A DNA stretch of 64,000 bases from Ipomoea triloba (GCF_003576645.1 NC_044916.1:23507499-23571498), one strand, 5' to 3'; numbered from the stretch's first letter, positions 45,573 through 57,560 are shown. The notes: generated by a model not told the origin, from the letters alone. Translations and numbers: made by a program.

Positions 45573-45702
45573 TTGGAGGGTATCACCTGAAGGATTGGTC
45601 AAGCAACGAGGTTCGTTAATCAATTCCCAGGCAAAGATAGTAGGATCATCCTTGTACTCAATCCTGGTAAACGTGTTCTTCCTTGTTAGCACTGTCCGCA
45701 GC
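45573..45702 (-). pseudogene. stranded exon of endo-beta-1,4-mannanase (GH5)
   Basis: The frame reads [20 protein letters not shown] followed by [10 protein letters not shown], matching the plant mannan endo-1,4-beta-mannosidase segment that carries the WEL.NEPR motif with the acid/base Glu. It ends at a good donor (CTCCAA|GTAAGT, 45572). The other side is cut at 45703 by an LTR start. Flanking exons of the enzyme are not seen, so it is a fragment left by insertions or carried by a transposon. Confidence 0.65.
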
Positions 45703-47031
45703 TGATAAGACTCCGAGATACCCTTATTTCAATCACATTTTAGGGTGTTTTATCGCATCTATAGCATCCTTACTTGGTAAATAATGTTCGTAAATGCTTG
45801 AAAATCACTAACTGATGCACATAAGCTACTTTTAGCTTAAAAGAAGTAAAACAGGAGCCCCGAGAGCAAATAGGACCAAAAGATGAGCTTAAAGAGCAAA
45901 CCAGGCAAGAGCGGAGCCCCGGAGGACCAAACTGGAGGGCCACACGCGTGTGAGCATGCGTGAAAACTTCCCAGTAGCTTCCCACGCACGCTCACACGCG
46001 TGTGAGAGGCGTGGAGACGGTGATGCGCGAATTTCAGCTAGGGTTGTCATTTCGGAGACTATTTAAACCCCTTTGATGAATTTTCAGAGAAGGTTCCCAG
46101 AAAATTAGTTTTCCTTTTCTTAGTTTTTCCTTTGGAGAACTTTCTCCATTTTTCTTAGTTTTATAGATTAGATCAATCTCCATTGTAGCAAGACAACAAG
46201 CTTGGATTGAAGATCTTCTTCTCTCTAGGTGATCTCTATTTCATTTCTATAATTTTAACTATCTTGTTCTTGGATTAAATTAGCTTTTGCTTGCATTTCA
46301 TATTATGAGTAGCTAGTTTAGTCTAGGGATTTGGATTGTGTGATTGAATATTGCTTGTGTGATGATCTTATTTCTATATCTTGGATCTATGAGTTTGTGT
46401 TGATGGATTATCTATTCTTGTCTATTGATTGTTGTTTTGATGAGATCTTGTTTGGATTTGGCCAATCTAGATGAGAGATTGAGCTCTTGACTCTTTCATG
46501 TCTTTGATTAGAGTTACGATTTTAAGCTTGACACAATCATAGTTCCTATGGACTTCTTAAGAATAGTAGGATAGTGTGTAGCTTAAGTGTTTGATAAAAT
46601 TCCTCTTAGAACTTTGGATGCTTGAAGGCACTCCTAAGTCAAAGAAGCCTTAGTACACAAAGGTGGAAAAGGACTAAGACAACACACTCTTGAATAGACA
46701 ATATCCTAGCAATCCTAATCCATGACCTTAGACACTCCACTATGCAATATCCATGAACACTATCCAATCCCTACCCCTTTTACATATTCACAAAATCACT
46801 TTTACTTTACTACTCTCTTGTACTCAAACCAACCAAATGAACTACTCTCACTCACAAATCACCCTTCACCACACTCGAATCTTATGCATGATTCAATCAA
46901 GTAAACTCCCGAACGTTTGACACACCTCCACGTCCCTCCTTCGAGACCGACACTCGGGGAGTCACAGACTTTCCATTTTAACATATAAATATCTTTTGAC
47001 GAATCAACCCCTACACAATACTGCTTCTTCA
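45703..47031 (+). mobile_element. Athila-like 5' LTR (1329 bp)
   Basis: Starts TGATAAGACTCCGAGATACC and ends ACTGCTTCTTCA at 47031, followed by a PBS. A TATA-like CTATTTAAACC lies at about 46060. The LTR has no supported ORF. It inserted next to or into the mannanase exon. Confidence 0.65.
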
Positions 47032-47034
47032 AAA

Positions 47035-47053
47035 TGGCGCCGTTGCCCGGGAG
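47035..47053 (+). promoter_or_regulatory. PBS (tRNA-Asp-like)
   Basis: TGGCGCCGTTGCCCGGGAG lies three bases after the LTR, close to the TGGCGCCGTTGCCGGGGA form used by Athila-like elements. Confidence 0.75.
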
Positions 47054-47230
47054 GGCAATAGGTTGTCATATGTTTTTGTTTACTTTGATTGCATGAATGC
47101 TAGATTTGAGTAATGTTAATCCATTCCACTTAATTTTGTTTTATTTTTACTTGTCTTTGCTACTAACCCAATTGACTACTTCTAGTCAATTGTGGAAATT
47201 TTTGTTTCATTGATAATTTTACTAGGTGAA

Positions 47231-47266
47231 TGCACACTCGAGCAAAAGGAAATCAAGGTTTACTAC
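47231..47266 (+). pseudogene. gag: start of gag of the Athila-like element, truncated
   Basis: MHTRAKGNQGLL begins about 180 bp after the PBS and is cut after twelve codons by the E3 LTR (TGTAACCCC at 47267). Its position fits gag; the sequence is too short to prove it. Confidence 0.4.
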
Positions 47267-49349
47267 TGTAACCCCTCGTCTATTCCGATAAGTTTAGGGT
47301 TCGAAAAATATTTTTTTTAGGCTATGACATTTATGAGATGATCTCTCGGTACTTCAGAAGGATTTTTTTTAAAAGTAAGAGTAGTTAATAACAAGTTACG
47401 ATCCTACGTACCGGTCACGAACCGAAAAATTTTTAAGGATGTGTATACAGTTCGAATTTTCCTAGGAAATGGATTATTAAGCATGATACGATTAAGCGTG
47501 TACTTCCTACTCAGTTCAGTGGAAATTAGACGAATGGTAAGAGTGAAATTTATTACGAACCTCCGTACCACTATATTTCGCGAGATACCGGACAATTGTC
47601 CGATTTTAGTGGATAATGACAGGATTATTTTTAGAATAATTTTGGTATCGAAATTTTCCCGAATTAAGTTATATTCCTCCGAACTTTTATCTGATTTAAT
47701 CCTTAACTGGCAAGGAAGACTTACTCTTCAAGACACACCATGGGGTTGTGACAAGTGGCACCCTTATTTACCATGTGGTAATTTTTAATTAAATTAATTA
47801 GGATGAGTATGGGATAAGCATGCTAGCTAACTTATGATCCAAGTTACCATCTCCCACCCCATTTTCGAAAATTAAGAGAAGGAAAAGGAGAGAAGGAAAA
47901 TATCATCTTCCTCTTTGAGATCCAAGAACTCCATAGCCATTTTCCTACACAAGTGCTTCCATAATAGGTAAAACTTTGGTTTTATTCGGTAAAAATGCCT
48001 AGAATCCTTCCTAGAACTTAATTTTAAGCTAAGGATTCATGAAAATATTGTTGTTATGGTGATTATTATTTAGGATCTTCGGTGAAAGTTTGGAGAAGAA
48101 GATCACAACTTTGTCTACGGTATTAAAAACTAATTGAGAGGTAAGGAATCCCTTAAGTCGGTTTAGTCACTTGAAAATGGACAAATGCTAGTGAAATATG
48201 AGACTAGGAATTTTATGTGAAAATTATGTGTTAGATTTGTGGATCTCTTAGTTGGCTCAAGAAACTACACTTTGAATTTTTGGTAATTTTTGTATACATG
48301 TTCATAGCTAATTTATGCATGTATATGTTGTATTTATGTCCATATAGGCTTATACTTGTGAAAATAGTGGAAAATCGAGGCGTTACAACGCGGTTTTTGC
48401 TGCCCGAAGTTGGCAGATTCGGACGGACGCGGCCCGGACGCGCGCGTCCGCAGTGCGTCCGGTGGTGCGGACATCCGCGAGTCTGCGCGGCGCGGAGCTG
48501 TTTTCGACCGAACTTTCTTCCGAGACTTTTGCTCCTGAATGTTATGATGTTTGAAAGGCCTACGGGCAACCGAGTTCAACTTTTGAAAGTTCAAATATTA
48601 TTTTGTAAATTATGTACATCAATCTGGAGAAAAATCGTGTTTTTATGAAACAAGTGTAACCCTTGTCACTTGGGAAATTTATGTTGAAAAGTCATTGACA
48701 AATATGGATATTTTGGAAACATATTTGGATAAGAATAATCGTTTTGAGACGATATGTGAAAATACTAATTAAATCCAAGAAAGAAATAATGTTTTGAAAA
48801 CCTTGGTTTCTGGATGAGTTGCGAAGGACTTGATTAACCCACGGGAGGGCTTAATTGCCATAGCCCAGCGGTTGTTTGAGATATTTGACCTGCGGGAGGC
48901 TTGTGTGCCGTGGCCCGAGGTTGTTGAGATGTTTGACCTGCGGGAGGTTTGTGTGCCGTGGCCCGAGGTTGTTGAGATGTTTGACTTGCGGGAGGCTTGT
49001 GTGCCGTGGCCCGAGGTTGTTGAGATGATTAACCTGCGGGAGGCATGAATGTCATGGCCCGAGGTTGTTGAGAACACTCCAAAAAGGCCTCACGCTTATC
49101 CAGGGGGAAACTAAGTGAATTCTAACTATGAAAATTTAGTTACTCCGTAACTATGCTGAAGAATAAAAGGTCACGAAATTTGAGCACTGAACTGTGTTGT
49201 TGAACTCTCTCTCTTTTGAGTTAAAAAGGATGATAATTCCCGGAAATGAAAGTATTATATGTTGATTCAACTCATATACTCTACTATACTTTCTTTTGTT
49301 GATAATCTGGTTGCAGGTAGATTTTCAACTTATGGGTAAAGCTTACAGC
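47267..49349 (+). mobile_element. E3 5' LTR, first part
   Basis: Begins TGTAACCCCTCGTC. It continues after the nested insertion at 57561 and ends at 58473, giving an LTR of about 3.0 kb. It contains a donor-like GAG|GTAAGG at 48141 and a 48-bp minisatellite. Confidence 0.85.
48841..49075. repeat. 48-bp minisatellite in the E3 LTR, ~5 units
   Basis: Units of the form TGCGGGAGGCTTGTGTGCCG then TGGCCCGAGGTTGTTGAGAT, with scattered differences. A reverse-oriented relative with 50-bp units lies at 59810-60045 inside another LTR. Confidence 0.9.
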
Positions 49350-49685
49350 TGTGACACCTCGAAAATTTGGTAAGTATTTTTTCTTGAGAAAATATTATTT
49401 TCAAAATTATTTATATTACTTTAACCTTTTATGTAGCCCAAAAGAATTTTTGGAAATTTTGGCAAAATATTTTTCGGCTATATATCTATGTATACAATGT
49501 ATTTCAAAATTTTTACAAGGATTAATTTGGCTTGATGGGGAAAGCCTTAAAAATTATTTAAGAGTTCTATGGTTCTAATCTTGGCAATAATAAATTTATT
49601 TTCAAAGCCATATTATACTGTTATTCGTATCTCTCTCTATATATATATAAATTGTGAATAGTATTACATAAAGAGTTGATGTAGT

Positions 49686-49790
49686 CTGTTGGTTTAGAGC
49701 TTTGGTGTTGTACATGAGGTCTCAGGTTCGGATCTCCTATGTGTTATAGTTATTTTGAAGAAAGAAAATAAATAAGGTGGCGTGAGATGA
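49686..49790 (+). mobile_element. tRNA-like SINE fragment
   Basis: TAGTCTGTTGGTTTAGAGC (A-box-like) and CAGGTTCGGATCTCC (B-box-like) are spaced as in a tRNA gene, followed by an A-rich stretch. There is no cloverleaf good enough for a tRNA gene. Confidence 0.4.
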
Positions 49791-49968
49791 AGAGAAAATG
49801 GTGTGATTATGTTTTGACAGAAAATGATTTAGTTGTATTTTTAGGATGATGATGATTAGTGTTTTATTATTAATCTATATCTATACTATATATAAAAATA
49901 ATATTCTCCTCTAAAATTTTCCCGCCCAAACTTAGGGGCATTTTAGTAATATGATAATTAATTAATTA

Positions 49969-49999
<31 letters not shown>

Positions 50000-50269
50000 T
50001 AACTTCCATGCATATTTCTGCCTTAATTGCACCTCATTGACAGAAAATGAAAAAGGAAACCTAATTTATTGAAAATGAAATTAACCTCCAAATAAAACAA
50101 TGAACACGTACATTTTTTATGTATTCATCAAATGAGATTAATGTTTTTTTTTTTTTTGTAATTTACAAATTTTAAATATTTATTAGTTAAGTCAACAATA
50201 ATTTTATTGAGATAAATCCATATCTATATCTATCTATATCTATATATCTATCTATATAAATAAATAAAT

Positions 50270-50270
50270 A

Positions 50271-50320
<50 letters not shown>
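50270..50320. repeat. (TA)n microsatellite
   Basis: A continuous run of about 22 TA units, preceded by TCTA-type repeats. Confidence 0.9.
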
Positions 50321-50323
<3 letters not shown>

Positions 50324-50562
50324 TATAATTTGTAAAAATTATTCCAAAATTCCTATCTCAAAATTTATTCTCCTCCTATTAAATTTATTTCCTTAAATTT
50401 AGTGACACAATTACCTAATCTTCCCTTAATCAATTTTGCTAATTAGGGGGCTAAATTGTGTACGGCCCTCCCTCTCTCTCTTTATGGCTATAAATACAAG
50501 GAGAAACCCAGTCAGCCACCACCACTAATTTTCATCTCTCTTAAGTTCTGTTGTTTTTTTGT

Positions 50563-50760
50563 TTATATAAAAGCATCAATATTTACATAGGAAGAACCAC
50601 CATTCTCCATAGATGTGTGATATATTTGTTGTAGCACTTTTGCTCTTCTCCTCATCTCCTTTATCTCTGCATTCTCCAAATTCATGAATCTCTTCAACAG
50701 CCCACCGATTTCTCCATTCCCCACCAAACCTCCATCCCCTCTCTGCACCTTCGCATGCAT
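50563..50760 (-). pseudogene. UDP-glycosyltransferase C-terminal fragment
   Basis: Reads GLLKRFMNLENAEIKEMRRR and ends GGSSYVNIDAFI. The pattern of basic EMRRRAK followed by a GGSSY.N.DAFI tail is that of the C-terminus of plant family 1 UGTs, which transfer sugar from UDP-sugars to small molecules. The frame stays open upstream of the Met for some codons. The sugar-binding PSPG box is absent, so it is a non-functional fragment, probably carried by the Helitron-like element. Confidence 0.5.
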
Positions 50761-52813
50761 GGATTGAGAAGGGGTTTTGTCTATGGCACTGAAGTAGGGA
50801 ATTGCAGGGGTTGATTGTGTGGATGGGAAGAGAATTTAAGCTTTGCTTTATAGCGTCAATGGCGTGAGCTTCAAGCTCATAAAGTGAAGTGATTAAAATG
50901 TATTGTGCTTTAGCACCATTGATAGGTTACAATTTTTTGGATCATAGGATCCCAAGGTCTTCCAAGAATTGTTCAAGAGTTTACCGTTGTCATTTCTTAA
51001 GTATGCTTTAAATAGGCTTAAGTAGTTAATAGTTGATTGATTTAGTGATAGATAGATGATAGCTAATTGTGTTAATTATTTTTATCCATTGATATAAATT
51101 GGTATGCATAAGAGGAGGTATTTGGTAAATTTAAATAAAAATTTAATAAATGCAAGTACTATAATAATCAACAACTAAGAATAAATTAGATTTTTAAAAT
51201 GTTTTTGATTCATTTAGTGATATATTGATTTGGTAATATCCTACAAATAATTCACAGATTATTACGTCCATACAATTATGCAAATTATTTCAATTCACAT
51301 ATTATTACACATATAAAATTATGCTAATGGTTGCTTTTGAATAAAATAATATAATTATGGTAATTAAGAAATTAATTCACACATTATACTTTTATTAAAC
51401 TGTTTTTTATACTTTCCGTTATATAGATTTTATCTAATCAATTAAGAAATTAATGGTACACATATTACAGAATAATTAAAGAAAATTAAAAAAAAACATA
51501 TTCGGACATAATTATAGAAAATTAAATATACACATATTCTGTCTATAATTAAATGAAATTAAACATACATATATTTGGACATAATTAAGGAAAATTAAAT
51601 ATACACATATTAGGTCTATGATTAAATGAAATTAAACACACACATATTATTCATAATTACAAACATGTATTTAAATTTTCAAAAAAAAAATAAATCTGTA
51701 TTTAACACTTTAATCTTACTATGGTAATTAAACATAGAGATTCTTTCATTTGATTATTGTATATATTTTTTTTACTTAAAATAATATCAATCTTACTATG
51801 GTAATTGAGACTTTTCCTAATATAATTTTTAATTAATCAATTTCAACATGCATGAATATATAAATCTTATAATTTCAAATAAATGTATATTTTCAAATAT
51901 TAGAATTGATTATAATTTCATCACTAATTTTATTATTTAAATATATATATAAGATTGCCATTCAAATCACAAGGAAGACAATTTCAATTAACGCTTTCAT
52001 ATGCAATGTCTATTAATAAAATTCAAGGGCAAAGTAGCAAATATGATCTCATGTTAAATTGTTATTGAGTAAACCAGTTTTTGTCGATACTCAATTGTAT
52101 ATTGTTGCATCTAGAGTTAACCATCCCAAAGGTCTCAAAATTTGTATTTGCGGTAACTCTAGAAGAAATTGTACTTCAACTAATAATATAATTTACCAAG
52201 AAGTTTTTAATAATTTGTAATTTTAAATAATTTGTATTGAAATTTTAATTAAAAAGTTTTCTTTTAACTAATTACCCATCTTAAATATCAATTCATATTT
52301 TAATTGCAAATATCTATATTCATAACTTTTTCATATTAAATCAACATAATTATTAAATAGCGAAACTATATAAATGAATAAATCTAATATCTTCTTTTCA
52401 TATATGAAAATAATCTAAATATTTCAAATTGTTAGTCCGTGCATCGCACGGGTATCATTAAATCGTAACAAATATTTTCAATCATACTATATTATATATA
52501 TGCTATCAAAATATACACGAATTACGAATTCTGGCTGAGATACAAAAATTACAAATGTCAATCATATTATATTATATATATGCTAATATATTACGAATGT
52601 CAATCATATTATATATAATATATAATAATAATAATAATAATAATAAGAATAATATAACTCCTATGCATATTTGTGCCTTAATTGACACCTAATTGATAGA
52701 AAATGAAAAAGGAAACGAAAATCACTAATTGGCTATAAATAATAAAAAAAAAAGATCCCTAATTGATTGAAATGGTGGAGAAATGACTTAGCATTCAAGT
52801 TATTGTTTTTACT

Positions 52814-52844
<31 letters not shown>

Positions 52845-53370
52845 AACAAAAAACAAAAAATATAAACATATGCATCGATTGAATTGAAGTTTGAGGAATT
52901 ACCGGAATTATAAATGCAAAACAAGAACTTTTGCATCCTTTTCCCCTGAAAATTGAAGTACACGCCCAAACACTTCAGACCAAACAATTTAAAAAAAATA
53001 TTTAGCAAACAATAGAAAAGGAATATAAAAAACGATCCATAATTCAATGATTAATATTAATAATGTTAGAAGTAAAAATGAAAAATGAAAAAGGAAACAA
53101 AATTAACTTATGAGAAAAAATAGAAAACATAACAAAATTAAATTACCAGGAAACAGATTAATAATAATAAGGTTACTAATAAAAAGGAAAATCCTAACAA
53201 AATTTCCATTACGTGTTTTCCCGTCCAACCACTTCTGTCCAAACAATAGAAAATGAAAATTTATTGAGGAAACAATAGAAAAGGAAATAAAAAAGGGTCC
53301 ATAATTTACTGATTAATACTAATAATATTAACAATAAAAAAAGAAAAAATGGAAAAGAAAACATAATTAA
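50761..53370. other. AT-rich sequence without genes
   Basis: Low-complexity AT-rich DNA with several short repeats (for example repeated AATTAAATATACACATATT words at 51490-51660). No supported coding region. The end of the first Helitron-like unit lies at about 52458. Confidence 0.5.
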
Positions 53371-53378
53371 CCAATTAT

Positions 53379-53382
<4 letters not shown>

Positions 53383-53459
<77 letters not shown>
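53383..53459. repeat. (AC)n(AT)n compound microsatellite
   Basis: About 16 AC units followed by about 22 AT units abut the MITE-like element. Confidence 0.9.
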
Positions 53460-53461
<2 letters not shown>

Positions 53462-53684
53462 TTTCTATTCAAATGTGGCCGCGCCTCCCCGTGCGGCCGT
53501 GCGGTTTACACCACTCAATGTTAAGAAATGCACCACAGTGGAAATGCATTTCTTAATATGAAATGCACCACTCAATGTTATTTATGTGGTGCATTTCTTA
53601 GTATTGAGTGGTACATTTCTTAACATTGAGTAGTGTAAACCGCACGGCCGCACGGGAAGGCACGACCACACCTGAACATGACCA
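53459..53684. mobile_element. palindromic MITE-like element in (TA)n, copy 2
   Basis: GTGGCCGCGCCTCCCCGTGC at the left is matched in inverse orientation at the right (CGCACGGGAAGGCACGACCA). The interior holds CCACTCAATGTTAAGAAATG in both orientations, so the whole can fold on itself. It shares ends with 22495-22851 and is likewise embedded in TA microsatellite. Confidence 0.7.
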
Positions 53685-53847
53685 TATATATATATATACA
53701 TATACATATATATATGTATATGTATATGTACATATGTATATGTATATGTACATATGTATATATACATATACATATATATATGTATATGTATATATATATG
53801 TATATGTACATACATATATATATATATACATACATATATATATATAT

Positions 53848-53911
<64 letters not shown>

Positions 53912-53912
53912 G
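53685..53912. repeat. TA/CA/TG-interspersed microsatellite
   Basis: TATACATATA and TATGTATATG units end in an uninterrupted (TA)n. ORFs on both strands here are compositional. Confidence 0.9.
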
Positions 53913-54439
53913 AAGTACTTAACCAAGTTTTTCCCCAAAATTTAGGGATATTTCTGTAAAACTAAACTCATAATTAATTTAGTAAAAATCATTGATTTTT
54001 TTGACTAACCATATATATTTTCATAATATGATAAAAAATAGTAAATAAAAATAAAAATAACATCTAATAAAAATTAATCATATGATTAATGTATATAAAA
54101 TAACATTTGCATAATAATATGAATAATTTACAATTAAAATTTAAATTAGATGTATTAACAAATAATTATAAATTAATTTTCTCTTAAATAATTATTACTT
54201 TACTACGTGTTTATGTTTAATGGTTATAATGCTATTTATAAACAAAAATATTGCAAACTTTATTTGCAAAATTATGGTCAAATAATGATTTTACTCTCCA
54301 ATTGTCCACTATATGCATAATGGTAAACTTTTAACAATGTTACAGTTTAATAGTCATATATAGAATAATTATAGAATAAAATTTCTATTCTATTTAGTCA
54401 TACCTTATATAGCCTAAACTATTACACATCATTCCCGTC

Positions 54440-54457
54440 ATTTCCTTTAATAATAAC

Positions 54458-54502
<45 letters not shown>

Positions 54503-54520
54503 TATAATAATAACAATAAT
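54440..54520. repeat. (AAT)n microsatellite
   Basis: About 20 imperfect AAT units. Confidence 0.85.
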
Positions 54521-54722
54521 GATAATAGTTTTATTACCTTAATTACTTTACTTTCTATATTTTTATAATATCCTATCGACCATTTGGACAAAAATTTTAT
54601 TTATAATTAAAAATATTTAATCTATACTATATATAAAAGTAAAATATAGATACTGCATTGAGAAAGTAGCTATGAATAGATACTACATTGTAACAGAGCC
54701 AGTAGTACTCAAAAAAAAAAAT

Positions 54723-54822
54723 AAAAGTAAAATACTCCTATTTTATTCCCCCCCCCCCCCCCCCCCCCCCCCNAAAAGTAAAATACTCCTATTTTATTCC
54801 CCCCCCCCCCGCTCCCACCCCC
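54723..54822. other. poly-C with single N and duplicated flank
   Basis: The sequence AAAAGTAAAATACTCCTATT is present before (54723) and after (54774) the N at 54773, each time followed by poly-C. It has the same form as the larger N-joined duplications. Confidence 0.8.
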
Positions 54823-55049
54823 CAAACTTTTGTAGTCAATTAATTAAATATTTTATTAGTCAAATAATTAATAAAGTTAATTTAGTAAGAAAATGTAAAA
54901 TGGAAATGAACTAATATCTATTAATTGGTAATATATGGTAATAAATATATAAGAAAATCCCTTGAAAACTATGAGTAGTTTTATAAGAAAAAATAATTTA
55001 CTAATTATTATTTACACAAATAATAATATTTCGAATACTTATCTATACT

Positions 55050-55900
55050 TCTATATCTATACTACTATTAATAAAAATAAAATCATCCTTTGTAAAATTC
55101 CCGCCCAAACAATAGTAAAGATAAAATGGAAAAGAAAACAGATTTTACTAATTGATTGAAAATATAAAAAGATTCTAATAGAAAAGGAAACGGAAATTAT
55201 ACAAATTGGAAAAGTAAAAGGATATTACTAATTAAATGAAAATTGACTGAAAATTATTTAAAAACTTAAAAAAATAATTACACCATCCTTTTGAAAACTC
55301 TAAGTTANATGGAGGAGGAAGAAAAACTAAATGTGATATGATGAAAATGAATATACTTAAGGTATAAAAGTATAATTGCACATATATTAGTGTAATTGAT
55401 TAATAATAATTGTCTAATAATTATTATGGTAATTAAGCTAAACATTGGTCATATTACATAATATAATATAATTAAATTATTTTCCATTTTTCTCATATTT
55501 ATTTTAGTAATAATATAATTACATATCGATATTTTATGATAATTGTAAACAAACAAGTCATATATAATTAATACTTTTGCACTAATCTTATAATCAAATA
55601 ATGTATACGTTCAATATTAGAATTTTTTTTATAATTTCATCTTTATTTTTAATATCTAAATATATAATAAAAATAAATTGCGCTATATAATATTTGATGT
55701 CATCGCACGGATGTTGGACAATTATTTGCTCTAAATCAAGCTAGGAAAACATCAGAAAACATAATAAATCCAACCAATTTTATTAATTGCGCTATATAAT
55801 ATTCGATGTTAATTACAATTTATATAATTGTATATCGATCCAAATATTCTTAAAATATTATAACAAATCCATTCCGTGCAACGCACGGGCGAAAATATTA
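55050..55900 (+). mobile_element. second Helitron-like element
   Basis: 5' TCTATATCTATACTACTATT followed by TTCCCGCCCAAA, and 3' hairpin CCGTGCAACGCACGGG at 55873-55888 ending about 12 nt later in ATATTAGT (close to the CTAGT form). It is about 0.85 kb, non-coding, AT-rich, with one N at 55309. Confidence 0.5.
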
Positions 55901-57555
55901 GTAATTATAATAATGAGGATATGATTGATGAATAATAAAATAATGATTTGTGAAATCTTTGACTATTGAGAAAGGAAGGCCAAAATTTTAGGAAAATTGA
56001 TTGGCAATAAATTTTGGGTGAGAAGTTATGTTGTGAAGTGTATATATATTTATGTGTGTCTGCGATGAGTATTGAGGAGAAGAAAACAAATTGGGGGGAT
56101 TTTTGTTGATTTGTGTGAATAAAATCAAAAGAAAGAAGAATGGTCAAAGAAATAAAAGGGGGAGGATTCGGCAATAGCTAGCAGGTGTGAAAGAAAAGAA
56201 AAAGAAAGGAAAGGGAGAAGGGAAGAATTCGGGGAGCAAATTTCATGTGATTTTCGCTTGAGATTTTGGTTTTTAGGTAAGATTTTATGTTCACCAAAAC
56301 TATTATTTTCCCCGAATATTGTATGTGTTGATATTATATATGTGATATTATATGTTATGTGAACACAAGTACATTTATCGATAAATGGTCACGTTGTGAG
56401 TGGTAATTCTCGAGATATCGAGAATGGGACTCGATGTGCCGAGTCCGTGTGTTGTGTAATTACTTGGCTTGGAATTTTTGGTGTAATATATTTATATGGT
56501 GAAATTAAATTACTATTTCATGGATTATTGTGGAGAATTTATTTTTGGAGAAAATTGATTGTATTAAGAAATTATTCATGGGAGTATTATGATATGAGAA
56601 ATGATCCATAAATTGCATAAATGATTATGTTGAGAAAATTACCCATATTGGAAAATTATATATTTTTGAAAAAAATGTATAACTAAAAAGAAAATACAAT
56701 TTGATGAAACCACAAAATTTGGGAGGTGTTCAATAAAGAAATTGTTCACTTGGGGCTATTCACTATCCGGAGGCTTGGAATCCGATGGGTGTGTACACAA
56801 AGGTTATGATCCAGTTTCCAAATTTTATAAGGGTGAGGTCGCAAGAGTAGCTACTTGGATCATATACTACCTGGAGGGCTTGGAATCCCACGGGGGTGTA
56901 CACATAGGTGGTAGTTCAGTTTCTAACCGTGGATTTCTGATATGAGTATCTATTCTCCTTGTATATATACAAATTTTGAGTTGAAATATTCTCCACATTT
57001 ATATATATATATATTTTAATGGAAAATGTTTGAGAAAAACAATATTATTATATTATACAAAGTATACGTACATATGTATTTTGGAAAAGTATAAAAGTAT
57101 ACAAGTTTTGAAAATATAAAATCCAAGCCTATATTTTACGGGGTGAAGTGTTTCTTACTTAGCTTATGCTAATTTTGTCTACACTCTGTTTTTGTATTAA
57201 ATGACTTTACAGGTGAACATGGATAAGAATTGAGATGGATTCAAGTTGAGGATGGAATTTAGTCTATTTAAGAATAGACTCTTTTGAGAAGATTTATTAT
57301 TTTTTGAGGAGTTCAATTATTTATTCATTATTGTAATTGTATTTAAATTTGTATGTATTAAGTTTGAATTTGGATTATTTATTGTAAGTTTGGAATTAGC
57401 CTTAGCGTTTGGGTATAAGAAAGATACCGGAGCGTGGAGGTAACACGCGTTTTCTTTTGGTTAGTAAATGCTTCCGCTATTGTAATAGTAAAATTTCAAT
57501 TAAGAATGAAAGAAAAAAATTAAGGAAATTTGGTTAAGAAAATTGGGGTGTTACA
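55901..57555 (+). mobile_element. 3' portion of the nested LTR
   Basis: Homologous in plan to the other LTRs: donor-like TTTTTAG|GTAAGATT at 56277, a minisatellite-like pair (GGAGGCTTGGAATCC / GGAGGGCTTGGAATCC, 56770-56900), branch-like TATGCTAA and acceptor ACTTTACAG at 57212, then GGTGTTACA at 57555. The position after the acceptor has no long ORF (MDKN then stop). Confidence 0.65.
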
Positions 57556-57560
57556 ACAGC

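Larger units (their letters stand above)
49872..52458 (+). mobile_element. Helitron-like element with a captured gene fragment
   Basis: 5' TCTATATCTATACTATATAT then CCCGCCCAAA, and near the 3' side the GC-rich hairpin CCGTGCATCGCACGG (52438-52452). The same pair of motifs recurs at 55050 and 55875. The final CTRR is not clear, so the exact end is uncertain. It encloses a TATA box (GGCTATAAATACA, about 50488) and the glycosyltransferase-like fragment. Confidence 0.5.
49350..57555 (+). mobile_element. nested LTR insertion with perfect 5-bp target duplication
   Basis: TGTGACACCTCG at 49350 to GGGGTGTTACA at 57555, flanked by ACAGC at 49345-49349 and 57556-57560. Outside it the E3 LTR is continuous. 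Recognisable LTR sequence is at the two ends only (49350 to about 49860 and about 55900-57555); no gag or pol is visible. It is best read as a solo LTR later enlarged by Helitron-like and MITE-like insertions. Confidence 0.85.

Noticed and set aside
48841..49075. Regular repeats resembling a CRISPR array
   Set aside because: Units are directly adjacent without unique spacers and lie inside a plant LTR; they are a minisatellite. The same holds for 59810-60045 and 40341-40602.
49686..49745. tRNA gene
   Set aside because: A and B boxes are present but the stems do not form a convincing cloverleaf; kept as a SINE fragment.
53582..53959. Overlapping ORFs on both strands
   Set aside because: Microsatellite translations (TYIY-type repeats).
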